Origin: Nitrospira defluvii
Lineage (GTDB): Bacteria > Nitrospirota > Nitrospiria > Nitrospirales > Nitrospiraceae
DNA length: 64,000 bases
Direction: 5' to 3'
NCBI RefSeq assembly: GCF_905220995.1
Contig: NZ_CAJNBJ010000016.1
Location: 620,001 to 684,000 of the forward strand
Of the stretch, positions 1-8,740 are shown in pieces (within the stretch, counting starts at the first letter, position 1; each line of letters begins with the position of its first letter). The notes below the pieces were generated by a model. The model worked only from the letters and a program-made list of their open reading frames with translations. It ran no database searches and was not told the DNA's origin. Made by a program: the position numbers and the translations under genes.

Positions 1-663
1 CCAGAACGCTTCGACTTTTCCCGCCATGATGCCAGTATTCCACAGCGCACCTGACGCATAGGCCAGCTGCGCCAACGGCGGCTCCGGCCTTTCGATAAAC
101 GTCTTGACGGCGCGGATCGTGCGAGAGCCGAACCTGAGCAGCTGGTGATCGGGCAAGATCCATCCGTATTCCGCTTGCGGTCCCTCCGGCCTCGACGCGA
201 GCAACACCAGCTTCGTAGTCAGCTGCTCCGCCGCACGCACGGCATACAGCACCTCCCTGAGGAACCGCTCCTCGGGAAGCAGGATGTGGTCGGAGGGAGA
301 AATCAGCACAGTGCCTTCCGGATCACGCGCCCGAATGTAGGTCAGCGAGAGAAACACCTCCGACGCCGTGCCGAGATGACGGGGCTGCACTAACACCATC
401 CCGGGATCCCGCGCGCCGATCTGCGCCCAGGCCTCATGATGCCCACGATCCACGATGACGACCGTACGCGTTGGACTCGTCACCTGCATCGTGCGATCGA
501 GCGCATGCTGGAACTTCGAGCGAGACCCAAGAAACCGGCCGTATTCCTTGGGAACCCTCCGTTCGAGCCCCGGCCTGATCGCCGATTGCATCCCCAGGCC
601 GTCATGGCTCGCCAGCACAATCGACCACCGTCGTCCGCTGGATTCTCCGGGCTCCCGCACCAT
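1..663 (-). CDS. Sugar-phosphate nucleotidyltransferase (mannose-1-phosphate guanylyltransferase family), partial
   Basis: The frame stays open for 221 codons from ATG 663 to the window edge, so the C-terminus is missing. A GAGAGGAG ribosome site precedes the ATG. Family landmarks seen: PKEYGRF near residues 42-48, SPSDH near 129-133, EYGWI in place of the usual GYGYI, KTFIERPE, and WNTGIM near the cut end. This family transfers NMP to a sugar-1-phosphate for surface polysaccharide precursors in the cytoplasm. The first glycine-rich loop, normally LAGGxGTRL, reads LASHDGLGMQ here, so nucleotide binding may be impaired or changed. Two small membrane ORFs lie just upstream on the same strand. 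The fold is fairly certain; substrate and activity are open. Confidence 0.8.
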   Translation of the reverse strand, partial: MVREPGESSGRRWSIVLASHDGLGMQSAIRPGLERRVPKEYGRFLGSRSKFQHALDRTMQVTSPTRTVVIVDRGHHEAWAQIGARDPGMVLVQPRHLGTASEVFLSLTYIRARDPEGTVLISPSDHILLPEERFLREVLYAVRAAEQLTTKLVLLASRPEGPQAEYGWILPDHQLLRFGSRTIRAVKTFIERPEPPLAQLAYASGALWNTGIMAGKVEAFW

Positions 664-709
664 GATCTCCTCTCCGCGAAGTGAGTACAGCCTCTCCCCG
701 TGACCTAGC

Positions 710-856
710 TCATTCCTTGCCGATTCGAACGGCGTCCTTGCCGCGCTTCACAGACATCCGCAATGATGCGACCTGTTCTTGGTCGAGGAAGGACAACCCC
801 AGCATCGCCATCCACACCACGAACGTAATCCCTCCCAGCGCCAACAGCACGAGCAT
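710..856 (-). CDS. Small single-pass membrane protein, 48 aa
   Basis: The ATG at 856 is preceded by AAAGAGGTGA at good spacing, which favours it over upstream in-frame starts. The product has one hydrophobic helix (about residues 2-24) followed by a basic tail rich in Lys and Arg, so it is probably an inner-membrane protein with a cytoplasmic C-terminus. It ends 46 nt before the nucleotidyltransferase and could be cotranscribed with it. I recognise no family. It is called from the ribosome site and composition alone. Confidence 0.5.
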   Translation of the reverse strand: MLVLLALGGITFVVWMAMLGLSFLDQEQVASLRMSVKRGKDAVRIGKE

Positions 857-906
857 GCCGTCACCTCTTTGCACTCGCCCACTCGACAGAGGCGGGGACG
901 AGGCCC

Positions 907-1047
907 TTACCAGGAGAGATTCTGCCAAGACATCCCCCGGAAGACCATGGCTCCCCCTGCACCAATGACCGACACCAGCACGGCGCGACCAGCCAACGGC
1001 GTGTGTTCTGCTCGTTCACGCTGTAGGATCTGTGCAAGACGGAACAC
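907..1047 (-). CDS. Possible small membrane protein, 46 aa
   Basis: A GTG-started frame follows a weak GGCGGA. The predicted peptide has a charged N-terminus (RVF-type start, then QRERAEH), a hydrophobic stretch around residues 20-34 with small residues (SVIGAGG), and ends in two tryptophan-containing turns. It stops 50 nt before the 48-residue membrane ORF, which makes a small two-gene unit plausible. No family was recognised. The competing frame over the same bases looks unlike a protein. Low confidence because it is short and the start is weak. Confidence 0.3.
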   Translation of the reverse strand: MFRLAQILQRERAEHTPLAGRAVLVSVIGAGGAMVFRGMSWQNLSW

Positions 1048-1348
1048 GCGTCATCCGCCAGTGACCATGCCACTGTGGTCGAGGAACATGAATCGACGGT
1101 GAACGGTGCATGAAGAATTCTTCATGAATCGTTCTTCATTCACACTCCATCCAGGTTTCAGATTCGCCTGCTATCGAGCGCGAGGAAGGTGAGTCGTGTG
1201 GAAGGCGTCATTCTCTGGGCAGTGACAGCCCTGTTGCCGGTCACGGCCTGTGTTCCCGAACCGGCTGTGGAGAAGCTGCCGATCGACGGCTGCCACCGGG
1301 TGCGAAAAACCAGCGGCCATGGAACACCATGGGACAGGCGGGGGCTGC
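1048..1348. other. Gene-poor stretch with a long palindrome
   Basis: This is about 300 bases between the small membrane ORFs and the end of the 179-residue membrane protein gene. Its main visible content is an 18-bp palindrome at 1109-1126, followed by a related half-site, GTTCTTCAT. A plus-strand ORF from GTG 1198 begins like a lipoprotein signal (LLPVTAC) after a good AGGAAGGTGA site. It then runs antisense into the neighbouring gene and loses protein character, so it may be a decayed lipoprotein gene. Confidence 0.45.
1109..1126. promoter_or_regulatory. 18-bp perfect palindrome, possible operator
   Basis: CATGAAGAATTCTTCATG reads identically on both strands. A partial second copy (TTCTTCAT) lies about 5 nt to the right. 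It sits about 60 nt upstream of the possible start of the small minus-strand membrane ORFs, where a dimeric regulator could act. It has no loop, so a transcription terminator is less likely. The binding protein is unknown. Confidence 0.4.
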
Positions 1349-1888
1349 TTATTCGAGCGACAGCATGCTCGACCGCGCGACCTGCGTCAGCCCCCAGAGC
1401 AAAAACAGACCATAGACCGTGCCGAAGAACCAGGGGAAGCTGACGGCCCGATGCGCCCACCATTGGCGGTGCTGACGGAACGCCCACGAGGGTTCGAACG
1501 AGCGTGGTTCGTTGCTCTGATCGACAATCGTTTCACGGTGCTCGCGCAATCGATACAACGTGCTCACCGGTTTCCGGTTGAGCCACTCCGGTCTGGTTTC
1601 GATGCCGCGCAACTGCCATTCCCACAGCGCATTCTGCCCGGAAAACCGGCCCAGCACGATCGCCATCTGTACGCTCATGAGAATCCCGATCGTGCTCAGC
1701 AGGACGATGACGATGGTAAACGGCAGGGCCAGCGACTCCCGCGAAACCAGCAACCCGATGACGGCGACGAAAATCGAATTGGCCGTGAGATAGTCCGACA
1801 ACATCGTGTGGTAATCACGGACACCGGCTGTCCACAAGGTCAACAGGTGATTGTAGTCGGACTGCATGGTCTCGCGATCGTAGATCAT
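1349..1888 (-). CDS. Integral membrane protein of unknown function, RipA-like
   Basis: The product is about 179 residues, with a soluble N-terminal stretch, two adjacent hydrophobic helices (about residues 37-50 and 56-77), a charged central region rich in Arg and Glu, and another helix near the C-terminus (WFFGTVYGLFLLWG). This layout resembles the RipA-type octameric membrane protein family, but no catalytic motif is seen. The ATG at 1888 begins just past the glgP stop and has GGAG upstream. An in-frame ATG at 1903 would overlap glgP by 11 nt and cannot be excluded. It is probably cotranscribed with glgP. Confidence 0.65.
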   Translation of the reverse strand: MIYDRETMQSDYNHLLTLWTAGVRDYHTMLSDYLTANSIFVAVIGLLVSRESLALPFTIVIVLLSTIGILMSVQMAIVLGRFSGQNALWEWQLRGIETRPEWLNRKPVSTLYRLREHRETIVDQSNEPRSFEPSWAFRQHRQWWAHRAVSFPWFFGTVYGLFLLWGLTQVARSSMLSLE

Positions 1889-1892
1889 CCCG

Positions 1893-3614
1893 CTAGGCTC
1901 CATTCACAGCCTGATCGACCAACCGATAGGCATTGCGCAGGTATTGGCCGACCATGCGCTGCGTGTTGAAAAACGCCCCGTTGATCGCAATCGTGTGTGT
2001 CATGATCTCGATGAATCGGTCCCGGTCTTTGTAGAAGAGGGGCAACACCTGCTGTTCGAGTTTGTCGTAGAGCGCGGCCGCATGACAGGCCTGCATCTCC
2101 TCCGGTGGGGAGCCGCAGGCCTCGACCTTCTCCCCGATCGACCAGCCGGTCACGCCTTCGATATGCCCCTCGACCCACCAGCCGTCCAGCACACTCAAGC
2201 TGGGCACGCCGTTCATCGCCGCTTTCATCCCGCTGGTGCCGGAGGCCTCCATCGGCGGCAACGGCGTGTTCAGCCACACGTCCACCCCCGCGCACAGCAG
2301 CCTGGCCAAGGTCATATCGTAATTCGCCAAGTAGGCCACGGAGAGTTGCCCGCGCATGGCGTGAATGCGCCGGATCATCTCCTTGCCCTCCTGGTCCTGC
2401 GGATGCGCCTTGCCCGCAAACACGAACTGAATCGGCCCCACCTGCTTCCCTAAGCGCTGCAATCGCTCGACATCGTGAAATACCAGCATCCCCCGTTTGT
2501 ACGCGGTGGCGCGGCGGGCGAAGCCGATCGTGAGCACATCCCGATCGAAGCCTGCGTTGGTCTCGCGATTCACCTCATCGACCAAGGCCAGCTTGGTCTC
2601 CCGATGGGCGGCCCAAATGTCCGTCCCGGGAATACTAATGGCGTAGCGAAGCGACAGTTGATCGTACCGCCAATCAGGAAGGTGACGGTCGTACAGACTC
2701 TGAAAGGCCGGAGCCGCCCAGGCCACGGCATGCACCCCGTTTGTAATGGAATGGATCGGATAGCCGGGATACAACGAATGGGAGACCTCGCCATGCCGCA
2801 TCGCCACGCCATTGACAAACCGCGACCCGCGCAGGGCTAACAATGTCATGTTCAACGCGCCCTGATGTTGGCAGGCCTGCGCGAGTTCGCACCGCCGCGT
2901 TCCCAGCACCCGATGCGCCAGGTCGGCAGGAAATTGATCGTGGCCCGCGGGCACCGGCGTATGGGTGGTGAACACACAGTGCTCCCGCACCTTCTCGATC
3001 ACCTCCGGCGGCACCTCACCGTTTCGCGGTTCCGCGCCGATCGCGGCCTCGATCATGGCCAGCACCAGCAGCGCCGCATGGCCTTCGTTGAGGTGGTAGC
3101 GATAGATATGGTCGTGCCCCAAGGCTTGCAGCAACGCGAACCCGCCGAACCCGAGGACCATTTCCTGACACAATCGATAGTGGGCATCTCCTCCGTAGAG
3201 CGAATCCGTGATGGTCCGATCCCAGGGGCTGTTCTCCTGGAGGTCCGTATCGAGCAAGTACACAGGCACGGGATGCCCCGACATGCCGGTCACCACATGT
3301 CGCCAAGCGCGTACCTGCACCCGTCGCCCCTCGATCTCGACGGTGACACGCGGCTCCAGCGGCTCGGCAAAATCGCTGATCGTCCAGGCCACCGGTTCCT
3401 CGGACTGCCGGCCCTCGCGATCGAGGCGCTGATAGAAGTAACCGCGTCTGTGCAGCAGTGTGACGCCGACCATCGGCACGCCCAGGTCGGCGGCGGAGCG
3501 AATGGTGTCCCCGGCCAACACCCCTAAGCCACCCGCGTACGTCGGCATCAACGGATTCAGGCCGATCTCCATCGAAAAATAGGCGACCAGCGCAGTGCGG
3601 CCTGGGCGTATCAT
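1893..3614 (-). CDS. glgP: Alpha-glucan (glycogen/maltodextrin) phosphorylase, GT35
   Basis: 573 residues. It removes glucose from the non-reducing end of alpha-1,4-glucans with phosphate, giving glucose-1-phosphate in the cytoplasm. Visible signatures: YFSMEIGL near residue 12, GGLGVLAGD near 28-36, HLNEGHAA near 174, GFARRATAYKRG near 364, GKAHP near 401, and the pyridoxal-phosphate segment EASGTSGMKAAMNG with Lys about 464. The length fits the short bacterial form rather than the 800-residue animal type. The ATG overlaps the stop of the upstream GT4 gene by 4 nt (ATGA), which implies translational coupling. Together the two genes suggest a storage-glucan and trehalose circuit. Confidence 0.93.
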   Translation of the reverse strand: MIRPGRTALVAYFSMEIGLNPLMPTYAGGLGVLAGDTIRSAADLGVPMVGVTLLHRRGYFYQRLDREGRQSEEPVAWTISDFAEPLEPRVTVEIEGRRVQVRAWRHVVTGMSGHPVPVYLLDTDLQENSPWDRTITDSLYGGDAHYRLCQEMVLGFGGFALLQALGHDHIYRYHLNEGHAALLVLAMIEAAIGAEPRNGEVPPEVIEKVREHCVFTTHTPVPAGHDQFPADLAHRVLGTRRCELAQACQHQGALNMTLLALRGSRFVNGVAMRHGEVSHSLYPGYPIHSITNGVHAVAWAAPAFQSLYDRHLPDWRYDQLSLRYAISIPGTDIWAAHRETKLALVDEVNRETNAGFDRDVLTIGFARRATAYKRGMLVFHDVERLQRLGKQVGPIQFVFAGKAHPQDQEGKEMIRRIHAMRGQLSVAYLANYDMTLARLLCAGVDVWLNTPLPPMEASGTSGMKAAMNGVPSLSVLDGWWVEGHIEGVTGWSIGEKVEACGSPPEEMQACHAAALYDKLEQQVLPLFYKDRDRFIEIMTHTIAINGAFFNTQRMVGQYLRNAYRLVDQAVNGA

Positions 3615-4885
3615 GTAGTCCCCAATACCTGACGAATGAGGCGCAGTTCGTCCCGAACTAACCGAGGCATCAGAAAATGCTGGCGGACATGCTCACGCCC
3701 GGCCCGCCCGAAGTCTCCACGTTCGCCGGGGTGCTGGAGCAGATGGAGCGCCCGCTCCGCGCAGCCTTCCACATTGTCGACCAGATGCTTTTGGAACGGT
3801 TCGGGGAACTGCATCGGAATGCCGCCCGTGTTGCCGGCGACCACCGGCTTTTCCTTCCACAGCGCCTCGGACACCACCAGCCCGAACCCTTCCCGCAGTG
3901 ATTTTTGAATCACGACATCCGAGCCACGTTGAAAGGCGTTCACTTCCATGCTGCCCACACCGGACAGATTCGTAAAGACAAAGAGGTCCGGATCGTTCGC
4001 GGCCTCCTCTTCGACCCGATCCAGAATTTCCCACCCTTCCGGGTCGTCTCCGGCCATCGCGCCGATCAACACCAATTGCACGCCCGGGAGTTCCTCTTTG
4101 ACCAAACGGTAGGCGCGCACCACGCCGAGCGGATCCTTCCATGGATCGAAGCGAGACACCTGCAACAGCAACGGCCTGGTCGGGTCCACACCGGAGTCCA
4201 CAATCACGCGGCGGCACAAGTCAGCCGATAACTCCATGTTTTTGGTCGCGAGCGGATCAATGGCGGGGGCGATGAACGCGATGCGCTTGGAGGCCAGTTG
4301 CGGCAACACGAATTGATCCATCGTGAACACGACGGCTTCATACTCTTCCAACAGAGGTCTCAGAAAATGACTGACGTCCTTGTCCGGCGCCGAGCTGTCG
4401 ATGTGGCAGCGCCAGATCCACTTGGCGCCACGTGGTCCTGCGAAATGGCGAATGGCGGCCGGCTGCGGATCGTGCACGATGTAGAGATCATAGTCGTTGC
4501 CGAGTGCCTTCGCGCTTCGCTCATTGACCGTGAGATACAGATCCTGCTCGGCCTTTCCCAAACCATAGTGGCCGCCTTGCAGCGCGTTATGGAACGATTT
4601 GGTAATGGCAAAAAATTCCGGTTCTCCGTGGATCAATCGCCAATCGGCCTGCACCCCAAGCGCCTGCAGCATCGGGATATACCGCGCCAACAATTCCGCC
4701 ACTCCCCCGCCCGCGGCCGTCGAATTCACATGACAAATTCTGGCTCCCTGCACACTTTTGGCAAGCGCCGTCAGCTCCTCGTACATCTCCTCGCTGAGAA
4801 GACCGCGGTAGCCGCCCAGATTCGCCAGGATCGCCCCGCACCGTCGGCCGACGCCCACTTTCGGTAACTGCGTCTGTATATCCAT
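3611..4885 (-). CDS. GT4 family glycosyltransferase, trehalose synthase (TreT) type
   Basis: 424 residues from ATG 4885, chosen because AAGGAAAGGCAGGA precedes it. The open frame extends further upstream to a GTG at 5008, but that part overlaps the next gene and is not protein-like. Seen: a loop near HVNSTAAGGGVAE, the HDPQPA segment, WRCHID, QVSRFDPWKDP, and the retaining-GT4 motif SLREGFGLVVSEA with its two glutamates. TreT-type enzymes join nucleotide-glucose and glucose into trehalose, so a role in compatible-solute synthesis is likely. The acceptor and the nucleotide donor cannot be read from sequence. Coupled to glgP by a 4-nt overlap. Confidence 0.85.
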   Translation of the reverse strand: MDIQTQLPKVGVGRRCGAILANLGGYRGLLSEEMYEELTALAKSVQGARICHVNSTAAGGGVAELLARYIPMLQALGVQADWRLIHGEPEFFAITKSFHNALQGGHYGLGKAEQDLYLTVNERSAKALGNDYDLYIVHDPQPAAIRHFAGPRGAKWIWRCHIDSSAPDKDVSHFLRPLLEEYEAVVFTMDQFVLPQLASKRIAFIAPAIDPLATKNMELSADLCRRVIVDSGVDPTRPLLLQVSRFDPWKDPLGVVRAYRLVKEELPGVQLVLIGAMAGDDPEGWEILDRVEEEAANDPDLFVFTNLSGVGSMEVNAFQRGSDVVIQKSLREGFGLVVSEALWKEKPVVAGNTGGIPMQFPEPFQKHLVDNVEGCAERALHLLQHPGERGDFGRAGREHVRQHFLMPRLVRDELRLIRQVLGTT

Positions 4886-4914
4886 CCGTCCTGCCTTTCC
4901 TTCATCTGCATCCG

Positions 4915-5391
4915 TCAACCGAACGTCGCCCGCACCCATTCTCCGAGATAATGTGTCATCGCCACGACACTGAGCCCGATGAGCACATGCTCGCTGATCA
5001 CCTTCCACGGGGGCACCCGTTGCGCCAGCGCCAGCGCATAACTCAGCACGGCCAGCAGCGACAGGCCCCAGAGCAGACTGACGACGAGAGCCAGGTCCAG
5101 CGGCAGGAACAGCACCGGCACGGCGAAAGTCCCGGCGATGACGAACTTCGCGGCAAACGTGGCAACCGTGGACGCCCAGATGTCATGGGTATTCCCATGA
5201 TTCTTCGATTCTTCGGCCACGTGGATCCCCAAGGCATCGGACATGGCGTCGGCCACCGCAATCGTGAGAATCCCTCCCAGGACGGCGGGCATGGAATGGG
5301 TGCCTGCATGCAAGCCGACCATCAGCCCCAGAGTCGTGATCACTCCGGATGTGAGCCCGAAACTGAACCCGATTTTCAGTGCGGTGCGCAT
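4915..5391 (-). CDS. VIT1/CCC1-like membrane protein
   Basis: About 158 residues and strongly hydrophobic, with five likely helices. The N-terminal half has small-residue-rich helices and the segment LTIAVADAMSDALGIHVAEES, which resembles the second helix region of VIT/CCC1 iron-manganese transporters. The metal-binding cytoplasmic insertion of full VIT proteins is short or absent. The start is uncertain: ATG 5391 gives a compact N-terminus, and ATG 5418 adds nine residues. It ends 29 nt before the GT4 start and may share its transcript. A divalent-metal role is inferred from similarity only. Confidence 0.65.
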   Translation of the reverse strand: MRTALKIGFSFGLTSGVITTLGLMVGLHAGTHSMPAVLGGILTIAVADAMSDALGIHVAEESKNHGNTHDIWASTVATFAAKFVIAGTFAVPVLFLPLDLALVVSLLWGLSLLAVLSYALALAQRVPPWKVISEHVLIGLSVVAMTHYLGEWVRATFG

Positions 5392-5451
5392 GCCCGATCT
5401 CGTCTCCCGACAGACCATCCGGCGGCATCACCACCATCAACGGAGGGCCGG

Positions 5452-6099
5452 TCAACAGACCTCTTTGCCGCCTTCCCGCAGACAACCTGCAATCCAGTCA
5501 TTCACCGCGGCCAGCACCGCACTCATCGCACGGTTCGCCGCCAGGACCCCGCCGTAGGCGTCCTCGCTCGGTGCCGGTTCCAGCCTGTCAAAACTTCTGG
5601 CGCCCATCACACGCTGAGTCTTCAGGTCGGTCAGTTGCGCGCGCAACCGCACTCGACTCTGGCTCGGCTTCTGCAGGAACTCCTGTTGCACCACCAGGCC
5701 CGACACATCCAGTTGATGGTCCGCACGGAGGGCCGACGGCATGGGCACCACCACACGCCAGTAGCCCGACTGTTCGAGCGCCCGGATGAGTAACGGCGCC
5801 AACATCCTGGACGGAGCGTCAACCCAGAAATGGGTGGCGTAGTAATTTACTTCCGACGGACGCTCCAGATAGGCCATCCGTGGTTGCTCAAATCCGGCCG
5901 CTGCCTGCGGCACGCCGACGAGCAAGACGCCTTGAGTGTTCGCTCGGGAAAGCGGAGCGACAAGGCCCCGTTCCGGCTCCTCCGTCGTCAACACGAAGGT
6001 ATGGACCGGGCTGTCCGTCGGCCGGGGCAACACGCAGGCCGTCAACGTGCATGCCGCCAAGACCACCATCAACCTGCTTCGCGCGTAAAGATCGGCCAC
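5452..6099 (-). CDS. ABC-transport auxiliary lipoprotein, PqiC-like
   Basis: 215 residues from GTG 6099, chosen because GAGGGG lies six bases upstream and because the longer frame invades mlaD. A lipobox LTAC follows a short hydrophobic signal near residues 11-22, so it should be a lipoprotein. The body matches the ABC-type auxiliary component family (PqiC, formerly DUF330): VLLVGVPQAA, YLERPSEVNYYATHFWVDAP, and a basic strand-rich C-terminal half. It starts 10 nt after mlaD. Such lipoproteins contact MCE-protein lipid tunnels at the outer membrane, which fits this operon. Confidence 0.82.
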   Translation of the reverse strand: MADLYARSRLMVVLAACTLTACVLPRPTDSPVHTFVLTTEEPERGLVAPLSRANTQGVLLVGVPQAAAGFEQPRMAYLERPSEVNYYATHFWVDAPSRMLAPLLIRALEQSGYWRVVVPMPSALRADHQLDVSGLVVQQEFLQKPSQSRVRLRAQLTDLKTQRVMGARSFDRLEPAPSEDAYGGVLAANRAMSAVLAAVNDWIAGCLREGGKEVC

Positions 6100-6109
6100 G
6101 ATACGCCCC

Positions 6110-7072
6110 TCACTCCCCCGGTCCCTTGGATTGAGACGAACGGCCAAGCACCAGCAGATTCGGTTGTCGTTCAATCTGTTGGGCCACGCGATTCAGGGTG
6201 GCGGTCAATTGCCGCAACTCCGTGACCAGCAACCCGGCATCGGCCAGGGTCTGCCGGGTAAACTGTTCGACACCCGGCTTACTGCTCCCCACCATGTCGC
6301 CGACCGAGCGACTGGTTCGGGACAACTCTTCCGTCAGCTGTTGGAGTCCGACCGCGCTCTTGCCGATGCGGTCCAGCACGGCCGGCAACTGCGTCCCAAG
6401 CCGTTCCGTGACTTTCGCCGCCTGCTCGGCCGCCAGCGTGGCGCCCTGGATGCCGCGATCCAGGTGGCTGCTGTGGGCCGCCAAGACCTTGGTCACCTCA
6501 GACAGATCCTTGAGCACGTGCTTGACCAGCGTACGATTCTCCTCGTCTACGATCAAGGAGGCATTCTGGGCCAGACCGTTGAGATGGACGACCAGATTCG
6601 CCAGCCCCTGATCGGACAACAATTTCGCCAGCGTGCCGTCCAATCGTCCGAAGAGTGACGGCACACTCTTGATGACCGGATAAGCCTGCCCGGCGTCCGG
6701 CGACAGCGGAGGCGCCTCCCGCGTGCCTCCTGTCAAATTCAGCGTCACCAACCCCGTGAGGCCTTGCGTCACCAAGACCGCCTGGGTGTCGGTCTTGACC
6801 GGTGTGCCGGCGACGATGTCCAACGTGACCCGTACCTCTTCCGGATTCTCCGGATTCAGCACCACGGCTTTCACCCGTCCGACATCCACACCGCGATATT
6901 TCACGGTCGAATCCACGCTAAGCCCGGCGACCGATTCCCTCGTATAGACGTAATACCGATCGTAGATGCCGCGATAATCCGTCTTCCCCAGCCAGAAAAT
7001 CGCCCCGAGCACCGTGAGCCCCAGCAGCAGCACGAATGCCCCGACCACGATGTAGTTGACCTTCGGTTCCAT
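6110..7072 (-). CDS. mlaD: MlaD-like MCE-domain phospholipid-binding protein
   Basis: 320 residues from ATG 7072 with GAGAGGT upstream. The upstream extension of the open frame is discarded because it lies inside mlaF. One N-terminal membrane anchor (residues 6-26) is followed by an MCE domain (about 36-115: YRGVDVGRVKAV, LVTQGLTGLVTLNLTGG). A long helical C-terminal part (about 140-310) is rich in Leu, Gln and Thr. MCE hexamers carry lipids across the periplasm for an MlaFE-type ABC motor. The long helical tail, unlike E. coli MlaD, resembles Gram-positive Mce and YrbD-like forms. Preceded by mlaF and followed by a PqiC-like lipoprotein. Confidence 0.88.
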   Translation of the reverse strand: MEPKVNYIVVGAFVLLLGLTVLGAIFWLGKTDYRGIYDRYYVYTRESVAGLSVDSTVKYRGVDVGRVKAVVLNPENPEEVRVTLDIVAGTPVKTDTQAVLVTQGLTGLVTLNLTGGTREAPPLSPDAGQAYPVIKSVPSLFGRLDGTLAKLLSDQGLANLVVHLNGLAQNASLIVDEENRTLVKHVLKDLSEVTKVLAAHSSHLDRGIQGATLAAEQAAKVTERLGTQLPAVLDRIGKSAVGLQQLTEELSRTSRSVGDMVGSSKPGVEQFTRQTLADAGLLVTELRQLTATLNRVAQQIERQPNLLVLGRSSQSKGPGE

Positions 7073-7082
7073 CCGGTACCTC

Positions 7083-7889
7083 TCAGTCCCGATTCGCCGC
7101 GGTCCCGGTATGATTCTGCTGCGCGGCCCGTCCGCGCGGACCGTGGAAATAGCCGCGGACCGCCGGATCCTCCGACGCCGCGAGCGCCTCCATCGTGCCC
7201 ATTCCCAACACCCGACCTTCGCCCAGGACCGCCACCCGATCGGCAATACGCCACAACGAATCGAGATCGTGCGTCACCATCACCACCGTGAGACCCAGCA
7301 ACCGCTTGAGTTCGAGCACCAGATCATCGAACCCCGCAGCGATCATCGGATCGAGTCCGGCGGTCGGTTCGTCGAGAAACAACAGTTCCGGGTCCATGAC
7401 GATGGCACGAGCCAGCGCGGCGCGGCGCCGCATCCCGCCGCTGAGTTCGCTCGGAAATTTCACCGCGCTGTCGGGGGGAAGGCCGACCAGGGCGATTTTT
7501 AACGCCACAATCTCGCGGATCAGCCTTGCACTCAGTGTCGTGTGCTCCTTCAAGGGAACCGCGACATTGTCGGCCAGCGTCATGGAACTGAACAGGGCCC
7601 CGTGCTGAAACATCACCCCAAACCGCCGATGGAGGGGAGATCCGTCCGACTGCTCCAACTCGCGACTGTTCACGCCCAGAAGCCTGATGCTCCCGGTCGT
7701 CGGCGCCAGCAGGCCGATGATCTCGCGCAAGAGCGTCGATTTGCCGCACCCGTTTCCGCCGGCGATGGCGAACACCTCGCCTTGCATAACCGTGAGGTTC
7801 ACATCCTCGTGCACGATCGCCGGCCCGAATCGGGTGGAGACATGGCTCACTTCGATCACCGGCATGTCCCTGTGCGCGACTCCAGACAT
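7083..7889 (-). CDS. mlaF: MlaF-like ABC transporter ATP-binding protein
   Basis: 268 residues. Walker A GGNGCGKST near residue 45, Q-loop FQHGALFSS, signature LSGGMRRRAALARA, Walker B LLFLDEPTAGLD and switch His in VTHDLDS are all present, so it should hydrolyse ATP. The serine-rich Q-loop and the MRRR after LSGG are typical of MlaF/TtgA-type lipid importers. Start chosen at ATG 7889 (ACAGG upstream); GTG 7901 and ATG 7865 are alternatives. It ends 10 nt before mlaD. Its natural partner permease immediately upstream is broken, so the intact permease at 10288-11427 probably serves it. Confidence 0.88.
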   Translation of the reverse strand: MSGVAHRDMPVIEVSHVSTRFGPAIVHEDVNLTVMQGEVFAIAGGNGCGKSTLLREIIGLLAPTTGSIRLLGVNSRELEQSDGSPLHRRFGVMFQHGALFSSMTLADNVAVPLKEHTTLSARLIREIVALKIALVGLPPDSAVKFPSELSGGMRRRAALARAIVMDPELLFLDEPTAGLDPMIAAGFDDLVLELKRLLGLTVVMVTHDLDSLWRIADRVAVLGEGRVLGMGTMEALAASEDPAVRGYFHGPRGRAAQQNHTGTAANRD

Positions 7890-7947
7890 GACGCCTGTCA
7901 CTTCCCAACGTGATCGTGGGCCGAAACACAGAACTCGAACATCCCGG

Positions 7948-8659
7948 CTACAAGCTCCACCAGTTCAACAGAATGCTGCACAAGGCGTCGAAAATGATCA
8001 CCAGAAAAATGCTCTGCACCACGCTGATCGTCGTGTGCCGCCCCACGTCATCCACTCCGCCGCGAATTTGAAACCCCTGATAACATCCGACCAGCGCGAT
8101 GATGACGGCAAAAAACGGCGCCTTCCCGATCCCAATGAGAAAATGGCGCAAGGCAACGGCCTCCTCAAACCGCGTGAGAAAGGCGGTGAAACTCACGTTC
8201 AGCTGGTTCGACGCGATCAACATACCGCCGAACACCCCCAACACATCGGCATACACCGTCAACAACGGCAGCGCGACGAGCAAGGCCAGCATCCGCGGCA
8301 AGACCAGCAACTCGGTAGGCGACAGTCCGAACGTGCGCAACGCATCCAGTTCTTCCGTCACCTTCATCGTCCCGATCTGCGCCGCATAGGCCGAGCCCGA
8401 ACGCCCGGCAATGAGGATCGCCACCACCAAGGGGCCGATCTCCCGCAACAAGGCGGTGCCGACGAGATCGACGATGAAAATGTTGGCTCCGATGGTGCGC
8501 AATTGCTCCGCCCCTTGATACGCGATGACGATGTCCATGAGGAACGTCAGCAACCCCGTGATCGGCAGGACTTTGAACCCGTTGATCTCCAGGTTGCCGA
8601 ATACGGCGCGCCAGCGACCGGGCCAAGACGACCGAGCCCTCGCCGATCGATCCCGGCAT
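7948..8659 (-). pseudogene. Truncated, frameshifted MlaE-type permease
   Basis: The last 201 codons (from about 8553) encode a clean MlaE core: helices, IAGRSGSAYAAQIGTMKVTEELDAL, and FLTRFEEAVALRHF. Continuing upstream, the same frame reads RWRAVFGNLEINGFKVLPITG, which matches the intact copy, but it lacks any ATG or GTG and meets a stop at about 8685. The residues that should come before this (GEGSVVLARS) appear in the next frame, so a frameshift near 8615-8630 is likely. The N-terminal STAS domain of the intact copy is absent. A TTG start at 8553 could still make a shortened protein. It sits 58 nt upstream of mlaF, the usual mlaE position. Confidence 0.65.
7957..8291. repeat. Direct repeat, copy 1 (mlaE 3' end)
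   Basis: These 335 bases match 10297-10631 with only two differences (positions 8053 and 8280 against 10393 and 10620). Beyond the right edge the two permease genes diverge quickly. The spacing between copies is exactly 2340 nt. Such a sharp identity boundary inside diverged paralogues suggests recent gene conversion or recombination. Confidence 0.9.
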
Positions 8660-8740
8660 ACCTCTGTGAAATGTGCTCTGCTTCACATCAATCCACCCTG
8701 TGACAGGGGCCAGCCGCTCCGGCTGCCGGCGCCGATCCGC

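Noticed and set aside
1198-1443. Plus-strand ORF beginning like a lipoprotein (LLPVTAC) after a good ribosome site
   Set aside because: After about 40 residues it becomes Arg-rich shadow sequence antisense to the membrane protein at 1349-1888. It may be a decayed gene, but it is too weak to list.
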